Source: Desarmillaria ectypa (lineage: Eukaryota; Basidiomycota; Agaricomycetes; Agaricales; Physalacriaceae). From it: a stretch of 64,000 nt of DNA. The translations under genes were made by a program, and so were the position numbers. Positions 25,840-38,714 of the stretch are shown here, piece by piece. Location of the stretch: assembly GCA_030407005.1 (NCBI GenBank), contig JAUDYN010000006.1, positions 124,001 to 188,000 of the forward strand. The letters are read 5' to 3'. Position 1 is the first letter of the stretch. The number at the start of each line of letters is the position of its first letter. The notes below the pieces were generated by a model. That model worked only from the letters and a program-made list of their open reading frames with translations, was not told where the DNA came from and did not search any database.

Positions 25840-27826
25840 TTACAGTTCCGAATAAAATAAACGGCTCACCCGCAATCCTGCCTCTATACTATCAGACATC
25901 GAAGTGCTTGCTAGACCGGTATTGTGACGGCTTGATACCTTTCCTCTTGAGAGGTGCGATATTGCGTTCAAATCAGTTCCCGTTTCGTTGCCATGTACCC
26001 AGTCAAGCGACACGACAGTGGGAGCGTCCAAATGACGCCGCAATTCTATACGAGAGTTTACTAAATGAGGAGGGATATCAGAAGTGCGTCGTAGAAGAGA
26101 TGGGAAAAGCGTACGTGTAGCCATGAGCGTGTTGAAATAGACTGTTGAGTCAGAAGGTAATGCTTGGGTGACTTATGAAAAAATAGGGGTACATACACTT
26201 TGAAAGTAGACAGAATATTGCCATAAATATCATGGAACAAGGTCGCGTTGCTAGCTAAAATGTCCTCTGGATGAGTGCAAGAGGCTGAAGCTAAGAGAAA
26301 TACGAACAGCTATAAACGATATTGTGGCGACCAAACTGAATACGAGGTCAATATTGAGGTCAAGGCGATACCACAGATCGTACCTTGTAAGTAAACCTGA
26401 AATAAAAGATGCTGAGTGCCGATAGAAGGAATGAAGCTAATCACGGACATACAAGCGCTAATAGCGTAGCGAATGAGCTTGTCGACAACCGTTTTTGTTC
26501 TAAATACGACAGTCATACACGTGTAATCAAAGAGGCTGAACTTGTACCTGGGGATACTTGGTCTACTCTTTGAGAGCTCATAGCACAGACAGGTCGCGAT
26601 GCAGATATCGGCCCCCATCCCTGAACCAAGCGTGACATAGAAGGAGACCTAAAATGGTATAGTATCAACGTGGGAGATCCGGTATCCGAAGATGGACGCA
26701 CTCGCGACGCAGGTTTTGTGATTTCAAACATGTCGTAAGTCCGGACAAATATTATACCGACCGCTATGGAAAGCGCTTAGAAGTGAGGGTCTGTGAGGGT
26801 GGATAGACGTACAGATCATAGCAACTGGAAAAGTGCTCTCAAAATGAGGATGGAAAGGATGATATAGAGATTTCTCACGAAAAGCGATGAGAGAAACGAC
26901 ACTTATGGCGCAGCAGACACATGCTGCTACCCCCTTTCTCTTCGGTGGGGTGACTTGAAATAGTTCGTCAACATCAACTGCAATAGAGGCACAAGAAGTC
27001 ACCTACGATACCATATGCGTCGTATTAAGAAACTGAAAATCGATGTGGATCAGCTTCCGGGATGGTGCAAAGTAAAAGAGATGTACCCTTGACATAACAA
27101 AATCATGGCTGCCTATAGGTGGGCTGAGATCAAAGCGGTAGACGAGGGAAAAAATATAAGCTCGTACGGTGATGAATATCTGTATCTTTATTTCATAAAA
27201 ACAAAGTCAGAAGCAGGGTCTTGCGATAGCTGAAGCCACTGCGAACCGTATGACCCCTGCAATGGAGGCTTTGAATACCGACCGATCTTCGTTCAAGAGA
27301 CATATCGACAACGCACCATGTCGCTTTCATGACATTTGAGGGCTCATCAAAATTGTTGACGAGGTACCAATACACACCCTGGGTAACAGAGGCTTGCTGG
27401 AGCGTATCAAGGAGCCTATGGGATTATACTCAATGGGCATGTGTGCAGAAAACAATAGGTAGAAGGTCAAACCACAAAAAAATCACCTAATACATAATGT
27501 TAACTTGCATCAAAGGTTAAAACATGGTTGTGAAGCATACGAATCCTTGCATAAGCTTCGGGTCTATGGGTTTACTGTCATCCCTCTTGAAGAAGATATA
27601 CACTAGATGGAACCACCGATTATCAGCCTAATAAAACAATCGAGGACATCAATAAAACGCACCCTGAAAAGTCGTGATTCCATACATCCTGGAAATTTTT
27701 TCATACCACTGAGCACTTTGCTAGCCAAACGCCATTGTGAAGGAATGCGTACGCTGCGGAAACCACGAGGCTGATGAGGAGAGAGCCTAGCTGCTCATTG
27801 CGATCGAACGTCACTGCCCCCGGCAT
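25840..27826 (-). CDS. DUF6534 multi-pass membrane protein, many small exons
   Basis: Supported exons on the minus strand are 27826-27753, 27688-27663, 27602-27541, 27486-27473 (14 nt), 27415-27317, 26648-26548, 26499-26453, 26396-26384 (13 nt), 26335-26308, 26254-26197 and 26141-25840. Every junction shown has GT...AG and keeps frame. The middle (27,316-26,649) must contain more exons that I could not place. The protein text fits DUF6534: LGSLLISLVVSAAMYGITTF near the start, FLWLLDTLQQASVTQ and YWYLVNNFD, GADICIATCLCYELSKSR, TVVDKLIRYAISACLLTS, and MAIFCLLSKFYFNTLMATR near the end. These correspond to several membrane helices and the conserved C-terminal Arg. Function is unknown. The first shared exons have the same lengths as the decayed paralog at 1-456. 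Confidence 0.75.
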
Positions 27827-29060
27827 GTACACAAGTGGGTATTGAGCAGGTAACCACCGTTAAACGAAGGGAAGGACGACGAGCTGACATTATAGTGAGA
27901 ATGGCGAAAGGTCGGAATTAACGGAACTTTTGGCCCGGCCCATGGCCAAGCTCATCAGCTTTACGTCTGTTCGCTCACCTAAGCTTTCGCTCTTGGCTAC
28001 AACGGATCGATCGTGAACTCCGTGGATAAATTATAGCGTTAGGTCAGACCAGTGCAATGATGGGACTGGGGTATGGAGCACCGACGTAACCTCGGAGGAG
28101 TCTAGTTTACGTGAGATGAGTTTGGACGTTTCTCCTGTTTCTCTCAAGCGACAGTGGATGGCAAATTTATCAACTCTGAGATCTCACTTGAATTTTGGCT
28201 GTCTCTGCTGTCGAAGCTCCTAGAAAATATGCAGTTGTGCTATGTCTTTCTTCGCCCGAGCCATAGATACCGATTTACACAGTTCGGCTTCTCCAGCTGC
28301 ATGCTCCGGAAACTTAACGCCGACATCTCTTGATTAGATACACGCGAAGCTTACTATTCCATCGAACAGACCCACTTCCACGGTCGTAGCACTGGTCAGC
28401 CGAAATGAGAAAAGGTGTGTGTCTTTGCAACACACTGAGAAGACATCCAGGCAAGTCGTCTGCATCTCATTCGTAGTCAGCGAGATCAAGATACTGATTG
28501 TCGTAAGGTGGTATTCTGTGATTTCTGTCTGCGTAATCGTAATCTTGAATAGTCAATCTACGGCGTCATTCTTATCTCTCGGTCTTATTGTCGCTGCTTC
28601 CCCTGGCTGTGCATGTTGACCGAATACGATCCCTTCACGCCAACGTGGTACTCCTTGTTACCGGAAATCCTGAAATCATATACAGGCATCAAGGTTGATG
28701 GCTGTCGTGCGATGGATTTTAACATTGTTGTTCCTCCCTCCTTTCGGACCCCGCTCTTGTTTGTAGGGAGCAGTGGAGCGACTGGGATTGCGTTTCTTGG
28801 ACTCGGAGGGCATGGCATATGATACAGATAAAAGAGGCAGTTTTTTTGATGTCCCTCTTCAGTCCAGTCGCTTTGAATAGAATATCCTTTGGCCTCCTGC
28901 TTACTCAGTGCTATCTGATAATGAATATCAGCATCTCCGCGGTCCTCTTCACATACCATCAGTTTCTAGAACACGCAGAAAGAATTTACTACCATGTTCG
29001 CCGCTCTGCGGAATGATTTAGCTTCAGTACCAGCGGCGGGTGATGTTACTCGCCCATTAG
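27827..29060. other. Upstream region and unassigned island sequence
   Basis: This contains the promoter side of the DUF6534 gene, then open frames on both strands at 28,419-29,016 that I cannot assign. CpG content drops at about 29,060, where repeat DNA begins. Confidence 0.4.
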
Positions 29061-30081
29061 CCAGAATAAGTTGTGCTGATGGTATTTTGATGAGGTTTGT
29101 GCCAGTATGGCCAGCCCTAGTGAGGTTGTACTGCTAGGAAAGGACCAGAAGAGGTGCCATAGCACCAGCAACTCTGACTGGTCTCGAACTGTGACATAAT
29201 GCTTTGTGCAGAGCAATGTGATAGTGTCCATTCACAGAAGATTCTCGTACATCCTAGCATACTATATATTTGGCATACTCCCTCATTGGGATCCATGGTA
29301 TACTCAATTCCATCAATTGTCTTCTTCCTTTTCTAGCCAAAGACACCAGTGAAAGGTACTGACTGTCTATAGAAGTGCAATGTGATATGCACAATACTAC
29401 ACAAAACACTCAGTAATTGTGGTTCAAAGGGAGGTAGGATACATCTGGTTTCAAAGCTTGTACTGTAGATAAAGTTCCAGTTAGCAATAAACATAGTTTT
29501 GAATCAAATATATATTGTGGTTTCACTCTAAGCTTGATGTGCTGCTGAACAGAATCTCAAACTAATACAAAGTAACTGCCTGGTGCAATTTTCAAGACTG
29601 ATACTGTGCACCTGGTTGCAACTTTAAAACACACTGACTGTTCTGAACTGTTTCTTAGATCTGTCTTTCTGTTCTAGCTCATACTGATTGCTTGCTTTAC
29701 TGTTCTTTCACACATAGAGTGACCAGGTCACAACAAATATTATTCCAGGTGAGTCTACAACTTAAAGCTCCTAGCCAAATAAAACCTATACTATTCACCT
29801 GGTAGCATTCTGAGGGCAAGAAAACCTACCTTCCTGCTAGTTACATAGACAGTTTTTATACTACTCTACTTTATCTATTATTTACAATCTTTTCTAGTTA
29901 CTAATATAGATTGCTGACTGAGCCAGATGAGTATGAGCTCATAGCCCAGCTACCAGGTCAATCGATCATATTAGATCAGATGTTCCAAGATTGGATAGCT
30001 ATGCCTGCTGTAGTTCTGGTTCATTTACACCTTGTGAGTCACCCAGTCTGGACTTTTGACCTTCCAGATAGAATACCTGAA
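29061..30081. other. CpG-poor sequence, no gene recognised
   Basis: AT-rich repeat-like DNA. The solo LTR at 30,082 is inserted at its right end with a CTGAA duplication, so this stretch predates that insertion. Confidence 0.45.
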
Positions 30082-30449
30082 TGTTATGATTTTTCCATTA
30101 TCAACTATCTTATCATCCATCTTATCACCCAATCATTATCACTATCCACAATAACCATTCTCACCAAACCCACACCACTGCCTCACCATAGTCATACCTC
30201 ATATGTCATTCCCCTTGTTACTCACATGGACAACTCATGGATAAAGGCTATATTTAGTTTCTTGCTCAGTATATAAGTATCATAGCTTATGCTGTATATT
30301 CTCCATCTTTTGACTAAAGCTTATCTTATACCACATCCTTCTCCACCGATCAGAAGACCATAGCCATGACCCAAGGGTGATTGTCTGAATGTGAGACAGC
30401 CTAAAGGTTTTGTGCACATCTGCAGATCATGTGGAATGTGGGTCTAACA
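30082..30449 (+). repeat. Solo family A LTR with CTGAA target duplication (368 bp)
   Basis: Runs from TGTTATG to CTAACA. The bases before it (30,077-30,081) and after it (30,450-30,454) are both ctgaa. No internal region is attached, so it is a solo LTR left by recombination between two LTRs of one element. It also confirms a 5-bp target duplication for family A. Confidence 0.85.
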
Positions 30450-31935
30450 CTGAACTTCTATCTGAGCTATAGAACAGATTATTTCAAGTTCTCTCATAGA
30501 ACTTCTCCCTTACAATGTTATCCTTCCTTACTCAGTCTCACCTGCTATAATCATGTAGACTATTTATTTTAGTAATAAATAGTATTTTTAACATGCAATT
30601 TCAAGAGTATACACTTGGCAGGTGTATCATCAGTTAATATTTACATTTGGGATGTAGTGAACACACCCATATTATCACCATTCCCATTGATGAACATCAC
30701 TCCAGCATAGTCTGATTCTGTGATTATCCTCATAGAGCTTTTCATATTCAGTGCATGCATATCACATTTATATCCTCTTGAGATAGTATAGCAGCATTGA
30801 TGTTGCTCACTATCACTGGGCTACTCTTTATATTAGTATCCAGAATGTAAGATAATGATGACATTAAAATACCCACTTGATAATCATTAATGGTGAGCAT
30901 CTCCTTGCAGAATATAGATGCAGCATCATCACAACTTCTGGGTTGGTCACTGGTGGAGCAGGCTTCTGCAGTAATGGAAGAAATGGCAGCAAGAGCAAGA
31001 AAGAGTATAGAGACAATCTGGGGATGATGCTCAGAAAGACTTCTCAAAAAGTTGTAACACTTGCCACAACACAACTACAGCTCTGAAAAATGACCCTGAC
31101 TATATGCAATTTGCTTCATCTATTTGCTTTTTAGTGAAATACTCTGGAAGTTAGTCAGACCTCTGGCCAGGTATAGAAGTAGAACATAGAAAAGGTAGAC
31201 ACAGCAATATAATCCAGAGCTGAGGGGATTCTGCACTGCTGCAGAGCCAATGAGTAGCTATGAACTGCCCCATATAATCAAACATGTAGAAACTCAAGCA
31301 AGGACCAGCAGCAGACAAGGATATTCACTTAGAAACCTGAGTAATCAATTTGCTACTATACAGAGGGAAATTCTGTAGAAGGAGGCTAAGGCCCTTTGGT
31401 TGGTGAGGTGAACCTTGGGACTTGAAAGGCTATAATGTCTAACACTGGCAGACTCAAAATCCAGTTTATTAATCAAAGCAGTGTCATGGGAATTCAGGTA
31501 TGACAAGAAATTTACTATATAGATGATATTGAACAATAATATGAGTTCTATGGGAGTCAGCATGAATATTATAGAATAATTTGACCTTAAGTAAACTTTT
31601 AGAAAATGCTTGCTATCCTGGTTGCAAAGAACTCAGTCTCTGCTGTGTAAACTATAATAATTAATAACAGTACAGTATATGCAGCTGATGGAATCTAAGA
31701 TTTTAAAGCTATATGGATTATCACAAGAGAACCTGCGATACTAAGAGAATTTAGTTGAGGGTATAATCATATTTACATTCTAAAAATAAAATACTTGCTG
31801 GTATAAAAAAAAACTTTCCTTTTTGTGCTTGAGATACAGGCCTTTATATATACTACCTAACTAAGCTATTTTAAGATACTCTGAGGCCTATGTATTTCTG
31901 GCACTAATGCTTACATATCATCCCTTGCCAGGATG
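30450..31935. other. CpG-poor sequence, no gene recognised
   Basis: A minus-strand open stretch (30,748-31,074) contains a hydrophobic run but no recognisable domain. The rest is AT-rich with stops in all frames. Confidence 0.4.
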
Positions 31936-32328
31936 TGTTACAGCCCAATCTAACATGTTATCTTGGGACATGCATCACTCTTAGGCTGTCTCACATTCAG
32001 ACAATCACCTATAAACAAGAGGACATCTAGTCTTTAGAATCATGTAGTGGATGGTATAAGAATACAATTTAGTCAGAAGATAGAGACTAAGTACAAAGTC
32101 TTGCTACTTTATATACAAAAGTACAGGGTCTAATAATAGGTGAAACATGAGTATCCATATGTGAAACATTAGAAGTCAGATGACTGTGGACCAACTAGAT
32201 GGAGAGGATTGGGAATACATGGAATCAGAGAGGTTAGGTTGGACTGAATATCAGTGTTATGGTGGATATGATGGTGTTGCATAAGTGCTACAATGTAATC
32301 ATGATAAGATAATGGAAAAATCATAACA
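31936..32328 (-). repeat. 3' LTR of A-2 (393 bp, TGTTACAGCC subtype)
   Basis: Ends TGTTA/TAACA, followed by the polypurine tract (complement of about 32,329-32,341). Subtype matches the LTRs of A-3, not the 5' LTR of A-2. Confidence 0.85.
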
Positions 32329-34240
32329 TTACCCCCTTGTTAAAGCAGTTGTCCTAACTGCTATGCTTCTTCTTCAGGGGTTTCGAGTTGCACTTCTGCT
32401 TGTTTGATCCAGTACTGATCAATCAGTTGTTTCCATACATTTTTATCCAGGTTAATGATCCATTTTTGAAGTCCATCCTTGTGTTGAGCTAGATAAGCAA
32501 CATCTCCATGGTTGGAATGTTCATGATCGAGTATTTGTGTTATGGTTTTATCCTTGGTTACAATTTTGGCAGTGTGTAAAGTATGGTTAATGTTTGCTTT
32601 GTATTCCAGAATTGCATCCTTGGCATTTGCCATTTCCATTTCTTAGACCCATGAATTGTGCTCCCTGGTCCATCCTTTCCATTTGACTAAATAGTCGGTG
32701 ACTATCTTAGATGGTTGTCCTTTTTTTTGCTCATACTCATTGAGTGCAAGAGTCTAGTACTTCCTCAATTTCATATTCTTCTTGTCCATCAACAAGGTCA
32801 GGAGGGGGAGGTAGTGGTTGTTGTTGATTTGGGAAGGATGGTGCAATATAAGGAGTCAACAGTTTTTCATTGAATCTGGGATGTATCTTCCAGTGTGGTG
32901 GCAGTTTCAGTTTGTATGCTGCTGCTCCTGCCTTTTCGATGATTTCAAACAGACCTGTTTGCTTGTCATCGAGTTTTTTCTTTGGCTGTGGAAGATGGAG
33001 GTTAGTTGTATCAAGCCATACTTGATCACTGACTTGATACTGTCATGCCGATTGTTTTCCTTTGTTATATTGCACCTTCATTTGTGCTGCTGCTTTTTCT
33101 AATGCATCATGGACCTCTTTGTGGACTTGGGCCATGGTTTCTGCAAATTCTACAGCCAAAGGATTAGTGAATTGTGTCTTTCACATAGAATCTGGAAGGA
33201 GTAAGGCATTGTAGCCTTCTGATTCCAGCAGCCCAATAATCATGTCGACAGAAATGTGGGTCCAGGGGGCTTCTGGGATGGTGTTGGGATGTAGTGGAGC
33301 AGCCTTTGCCTGAGTGTTGCTTTTGGTCCTCTGGCAAGTTTCACATCCTTTGATGTAGACCTTCACATCTTGTTTTGCTTTGGGCCACCAATAATCTTGT
33401 AGGATTAATTCAGTGGTTTTAGCAATCCCAGAATGCCCAACCATTATATGATCATGGTGTTGAGTGATGATTCCTCCTCACAGACTTTTGTCTTTTGGAA
33501 TGTAGATTCATCCACCATACCAGAGAAGATCATCCTTCTGGGTGATTCCTTGTTCATGATTAAGGGATTTCTCAATCCCTGCATCCCACTGCTTTCATTG
33601 TTGGGTAGCATCTTTGATTTGTATGATCTGCTCATCATAGGTGGGCAACACGAGTGCCCGGAAGTGTTCTGGGGAGAGGACAACTATGTCTTTGTTGTCT
33701 TCTTTTCCTTGATCATGATTGTCACATCAACTGAGCAAGTCGGCTTTCTTGTTTGCCATTATGGCCTTGTGTTGGAGAGTGAAATGATACTCTGCTAGTT
33801 TGGTGACCCATCAAGCTTGTCGACGGTTCAGTTTTTGTGGTTTGCAGAAGTACTGAAGATTCTGGTGGTCTGTCCAGATCTCAACTTCCTCTTTGGCACT
33901 CATCAAATAGTGTCACCATTCTTCTAGTGCTAGCATGATTGCCAACAGCTCCTTGTCATAGATCTCATAGTCGCACTTGGTTGTGGTCAATGCTTTGGAC
34001 ATGAATGTGACAGGTCTCCACTTGCCATTCTGTTCCTGTGAGAGAACAGCACCAATGGCTCCATCACTCAAATCTGCTTCTACCCAGAATTTCCCTTCAT
34101 CAGAAGGGATTGTTAATACAATGTTGGTTGTCATCAACTGTTTTAACTGGATGAATGCTCATTCTTGTTCTGGTCCCCAAGTCCATTCGACTTTGCCAGT
34201 TAACTGGGTTAGAGGTCTGACTATCTTGGAATAGTTGTGG
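32329..34240 (-). pseudogene. A-2 pol 3' part: RNase H, integrase, two chromodomains
   Basis: The minus strand encodes RNase H (about 33,900-34,240; SKALTTTKCDYEIYDKELL), the integrase zinc finger and start of the core (33,181-33,444; CETCQRTKSN, HISVDMI), a chromodomain (about 32,640-32,790) and the second chromodomain-like module (32,361-32,560; ILDHEHSNHGDVAYLAQ, WKQLIDQYW). The middle and end of the integrase core are much shortened: text passes from HISVDMI directly to the C-terminal region. Stops and frameshifts are present. RT and protease are absent because the B LTR follows. Confidence 0.8.
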
Positions 34241-35605
34241 TGATATGCCGTCTATGTGTTCACACCTAGATTTTGCAATTTTGTAACAATACTATTGCAC
34301 ATCTATCCTATACTAGTGATACATAGAGGACTTTAGCTGAGGCTTCAAGCTGATAGTTAAAAGCAGTAAGCAACGAATAAGAGCCAGGACTTAGATGCAA
34401 CACCATTAGTGGGTTAAATCTACCAGCCAGCCAGACTAGTAACTCGAATGCTAGCAGGACTAAGTGAAATACAGCCACTAGCAAATGAAGGATGCTACTA
34501 GCACACCAAAACCAGGAGCAGAGTACACAGATCTCATGAAGTTCTGTCACTAGCAGCCCAGACTGGGTATAAACACCTAAGTCAGGATAACTAGTCACAT
34601 GGCAATCTTGAAACAGGACTTAGAAATGAATTAGGAATGGATTAACCTTGAGTCCAGATCCAACTATTGCAATATAGATCTCTTATGATCAATACTAGTG
34701 GAGCCAGATTGCACCCTCAATCATGATCAGATAGTTGTTACAGGCACCAATATCCAGATATCCATATAACCACATTACTAGAGCATGTAGTTGGGCCAAG
34801 GGTGCGGAAAGACTGACTGTGGAGTCTCTAGACCGAATATTTGAAAAGAAAACAGACTAGACCAACTATTGTATGATTATTCACCATCATTTATGACTAG
34901 CCAAGAAATCCTTACCAATATACCCTATACCCAGATGATATTTATAGTTCTGCCTCAGTAGTATATAAGTAGTGGGATGGGCGCTTGTGAAAAGCAGGCA
35001 AGCCATCCCCGCAGTTGAGCCCTCACTGGTAGTAACTGGTGTCCCCAATTAAAGGCTTTTGTGCTTAACCTTGATGAAGTGATTAATATTCGCTAAGTCA
35101 CCCATAGTATTGCATTGAATTGAAGTCCCTTAGAGTCACTGTTGTGTCCTGCAAAGGTCTGGAGTGTTTTGAAGTTAGTTCAAGCAAAGTTCTCGGAGTT
35201 ATAGTATTGTTCTTAGGCCAAGAGCACCACTAGTTAGCCAAGAGTGCGACTGGTCAAGTGTTTATCACTTGTAGGAAGCAGTATAGGGCCAAGAGCACCA
35301 CCAGTCTGAAGCAGTTTCAGTCAGAACGAGCACAGTAGCTCAAACCAAGTCACTCTTATCCAATTGTGTCTTACCCACCCCACTAGTATGAGTAGTACTT
35401 TGTATAACTCACTAGTAATGAATAAAACATCTTTAAGACAATTGTACTTGATTATTGAAGCCTGCAGAGTGAGTGCTTCCATCATACTCAAAACCACCCA
35501 AATTCAATATTGGTGATTAAGTGTAGAGTAGCAAGAGGTTTAGTGTGATTGGTGTTCATTACCATTCCCTAATTCTTTTGTCACTCGCCATTACCAAGCA
35601 CATCA
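34241..35605 (-). repeat. Family B LTR, copy B2 (1365 bp)
   Basis: Minus-oriented copy, TGATGTGC to GCATATCA when read on the minus strand (here TGATATGC...GCACATCA). It is almost identical to B3 (49,087-50,451) except for several transitions near one end. No target duplication (tgtgg, ccagt). Confidence 0.85.
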
Positions 35606-36252
35606 CCAGTCAGTGTCTCAATCAGGTAAGGCAACCTTTGCACATTTCCTCATCAGATTCTTCTGGGAATCCCACAAGTCAGGTGTCCTGGCTGTAGTTT
35701 CGGTGGATCCTTGATGCTGGTCTTAGTAGGCACTTACATCCTCCACAGACCCTGGCAAAGCAGGACTTGGCTCCTTAAATGGGGGTGCAGGGGTTTTCAG
35801 CTTCAGAGGCCTGAGGGCATCCCATCTACTTTCCCCAGTCCATGGTGTTACCCATATATTTGGTGGACTCATCTGAGGAGAATCCAGTGAACAGGCAGTG
35901 CCTGTACCACCTGGCAAATTCCACACTTTGTCAGAGGCTCAGGAATTACTATAGATAATTGTATCAGTGCTTTCTAGAAGTATGACATACTGGTTCTTTT
36001 TCAATTCTTCAGTGATACTCAGAGTCAGAGTCTGTAACAAGGTAGTATTTTTTTGCATAAGTAATTGTCTGTATGCATATTTATCAGTCTGACCCATGAA
36101 AACTGAGGACTCACCACCAGAGACTTTGGTTGAGCAAGGGGAATTGAACCCTTGTTAACCTAATCTTTTGCCTCCTCGATTTTGGCCATGGTGCTTTCCA
36201 CTATGTTAGTAGCACCTACTGACTGAATATCTCTTAACTCTCTTTTCTTAGG

Positions 36253-36294
36253 GCAGTCCTTGGCCATGTGGCCCTTCTCATTACATCAGAAGCA
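36253..36294 (-). other. CCHC zinc knuckle of A-2 Gag
   Basis: Fourteen codons with the C-x2-C-x4-H-x4-C spacing (ending GHMAKDC). The third codon is TGA, most simply an Arg CGA changed by C-to-T. Confidence 0.8.
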
Positions 36295-38701
36295 TTGTCC
36301 TTCAGCCTTCCAGTGATCTGCCTCCATTGGCTGTCCTGAGCCCTCATATGCTGTCCATCAGCCCATACCCAAGTCCTGATTGGGACCAGTGCTGGCCATC
36401 AGCTTTGGAGCCAAGGAACTTGACACCCTAGCAGTGGCTTTGCTGCTGAGATGTTGTTGTGGTTGGGGGTGGGAGTCCTTCTTCTCACCCTCTCATAATA
36501 CTCTGGCAGTCTGGTCAAAGACCTATTTCTGCTGCCTTTCCTCATACATGCACATAATGTGCTCCTTCCATTCAGGGTATGTGCATGGGATGTTCATGCC
36601 CATGTTTGAGATAAAGGTTGTATAGGAGGTTGGTACTCCTAGTCAGACAGCCTTCACCATTGCCTCATGTTCCTGTTCATCAGCCTATCAGCCTGCTAAC
36701 TTCACTTCTTCTTCCAACTTCTGGAAGTAATGGGAGGCAGGTTGTGCTCCCATGTGCTTCTCATGGACCTCCTCAATTGTGGGGTCTCAGAATTGTCATG
36801 AGACTAGGTTGACAAAGTCTTCCCAGCTTGGGTAGTGAAAGTGGATGGAGATGCTATTCCAGGCCTCTCCTACTCAGAATTCTGGTTGTTTATAGACCCA
36901 CCAGTCTTTGGTGGGTCCTTCAAAATGAGACATTGTGAATAGGATCAGATGCAATAGTAGTTGCAAGTACTGCCAGAATACTTCAAAATATGTGACACAG
37001 TCACCAATAAATTGTTCAATATCACCATGATCCTCTTTGGATAGCTTCAGGGGTTGAACTAGGATGGGCTTGATGCCCAGGTATGGCATGTTCTTGAGTG
37101 CATCACCAACAGGGTTTGGGAGAGGGTTAGGAAGACCCTGACCTGAGGGCAGTCTTGGGATCAAATATTGATCTGGCCTTGATGTGGGAGGGGGTCATGT
37201 AGGTTTGGTGGGCCTCCATCAGTCTGGTTCCTTACCTTTGTCACTTAGGTGCCATACTGATGCATGGACCAGTTTGGCAGCCTCAGCCTCTGTGAGTTCT
37301 TGACAGATCTGTTCAATCCATCAGTCATGTTCAGCTAGTTTGTCTCTAGCTGCTTGTAACTATTCTTCTGCTGACAGTTGTGGCAGTTTGGGGGTAGCAC
37401 TTATTCCCGCTTCTTCTCCCATGCCTGCAAATAGAATGCTGCCACCCTGATAGAGGTAGTAGCTGATTTGTTGGGCTCACCTTTGTGGGGGTGAGTCAGG
37501 AAGGGGTTTTGGCTGGTTAGCCAGGGTATCAGGTGGATAGGAAGGATAATTCATGTATTGGGGCTGGAAAGATTCCAGCTCACCATAATAGCCTGAGAGA
37601 TAAGTGAAGCTATTAAAATTGGGCCCTAGGCCCCTTCTACTCTCATCAGTTGTATTCTCTCCTCTCCAGGTCCCTGAGAGCACATCCCAGTAGATGCTGC
37701 TCCTCCATTATTCTTGGCCATAGGCCAGGGGCCAGGTCTCCTGCTGTGGGAAGGTATAGCTTACAGAACTGGTTGGCCCATATGCAGGCATGAATATTGG
37801 GACCTGGGTCCCCATACTGGGTCACCCCTGTTAAGGGCCAATCACTCATTCATGTCTGGATGGATTCAGGGTCAGGCTGTTCTAGCCTCCACATTGGCAT
37901 GCCATAGCTTCCAGGTGGCAGTCCTGAAGAGGCCAAATAGGGCCCAGTCAGTGTCTGAGAGCTCAGGCCACTCATAGTCAGCCCTGTTGATGTTGAAGGA
38001 GCTGTCAGAGGAGAGGGGAGTGGCTGAGGTCTCAGCATTGGAGGAGTTATCATCAACAATGTTGATGACAGGGAGTGAGGAGGAGGATTCTGTGCCTCTG
38101 CTGGGCCAGGAGCCTCACTCTTAGGTGGTGACAGCCTATGGGCCATAGGGGTGGTTGCAGGGATGGGTATTATCCATCCCAGAATAGTTTGTCAGTCAAA
38201 CCCTTGTAAGGGTTGGACAGGGAGGCAGGGTGTAGGAGGGAGGGAGGGACTCTCAACATTGGATCAAAGTCTGTAGGTTCCACAGGTGTTCCAGTGTGGG
38301 GGAGGTGGGTCATTCCATCCTCTGGTTGGTGTTGGAGGGGGTCCCACTATGTGCTGGGAACTCCTCAGAGGAATCCATGAAGTAGACCTGGGAGCAGTGG
38401 AAACCTTCTTCTTTGCCTTCAGCATCAATATTTGAGGGAACCAGCCAGGTGGGTTCAGGTCTTCTGAGGACATGAAGCAGGTGACAAGAGGGCCAGGGAG
38501 GGAGATGAGGTCTTTGAGTTTGTCTTTGGCATAGACATGCCCATAGCTCTTCTTCATACATGAGTATGAAGAGTGTGGTAAAAATTACCAGTAGTATTGC
38601 ACTGCCTATGGCAGTACTGAGAGTGATTGTTTGTTGGTTTTACCTTTCTTCTGGCATGTAGGTTGCTTCATTGCTTCTAGTGGTGATGAAGCAGTTGGTT
38701 A

Positions 38702-38714
38702 ATCTTCTGACTAA
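38702..38714 (-). promoter_or_regulatory. A-2 self-priming primer-binding site
   Basis: Thirteen bases beside the 5' LTR are the exact reverse complement of 38,848-38,860 inside that LTR. The sequence differs from the A-1 and A-3 sites, but complementarity is kept in each. Confidence 0.7.

Larger units (their letters stand above)
35606..38714 (-). pseudogene. A-2 gag with hydrophobic N-terminal segment and CCHC knuckle
   Basis: The minus-strand reading starts near 38,660 and shows a hydrophobic segment (about 38,552-38,630, IGSAILLVIFTTLFILMY), a Pro/Ser-rich region with RGWNDPPPPHW, a capsid-like middle (about 36,870-37,170, with EDHGDIEQFIGDCVTYFEVF) and a zinc knuckle. After the knuckle the frame runs into the Pro-rich linker before protease and is cut by the B LTR. 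Many stops come from CGA-to-TGA changes. The EDH.DIE segment is the part most like Ty3/gypsy capsid text. Confidence 0.7.

Noticed and set aside
25776..26120. Plus-strand ORF of 114 codons
   Set aside because: It is antisense to the last exon of the DUF6534 gene, whose family motifs support the minus strand.
30748..31074. Minus-strand ORF with a hydrophobic run
   Set aside because: In CpG-poor repeat DNA with no domain. The overlapping plus frame is equally open.
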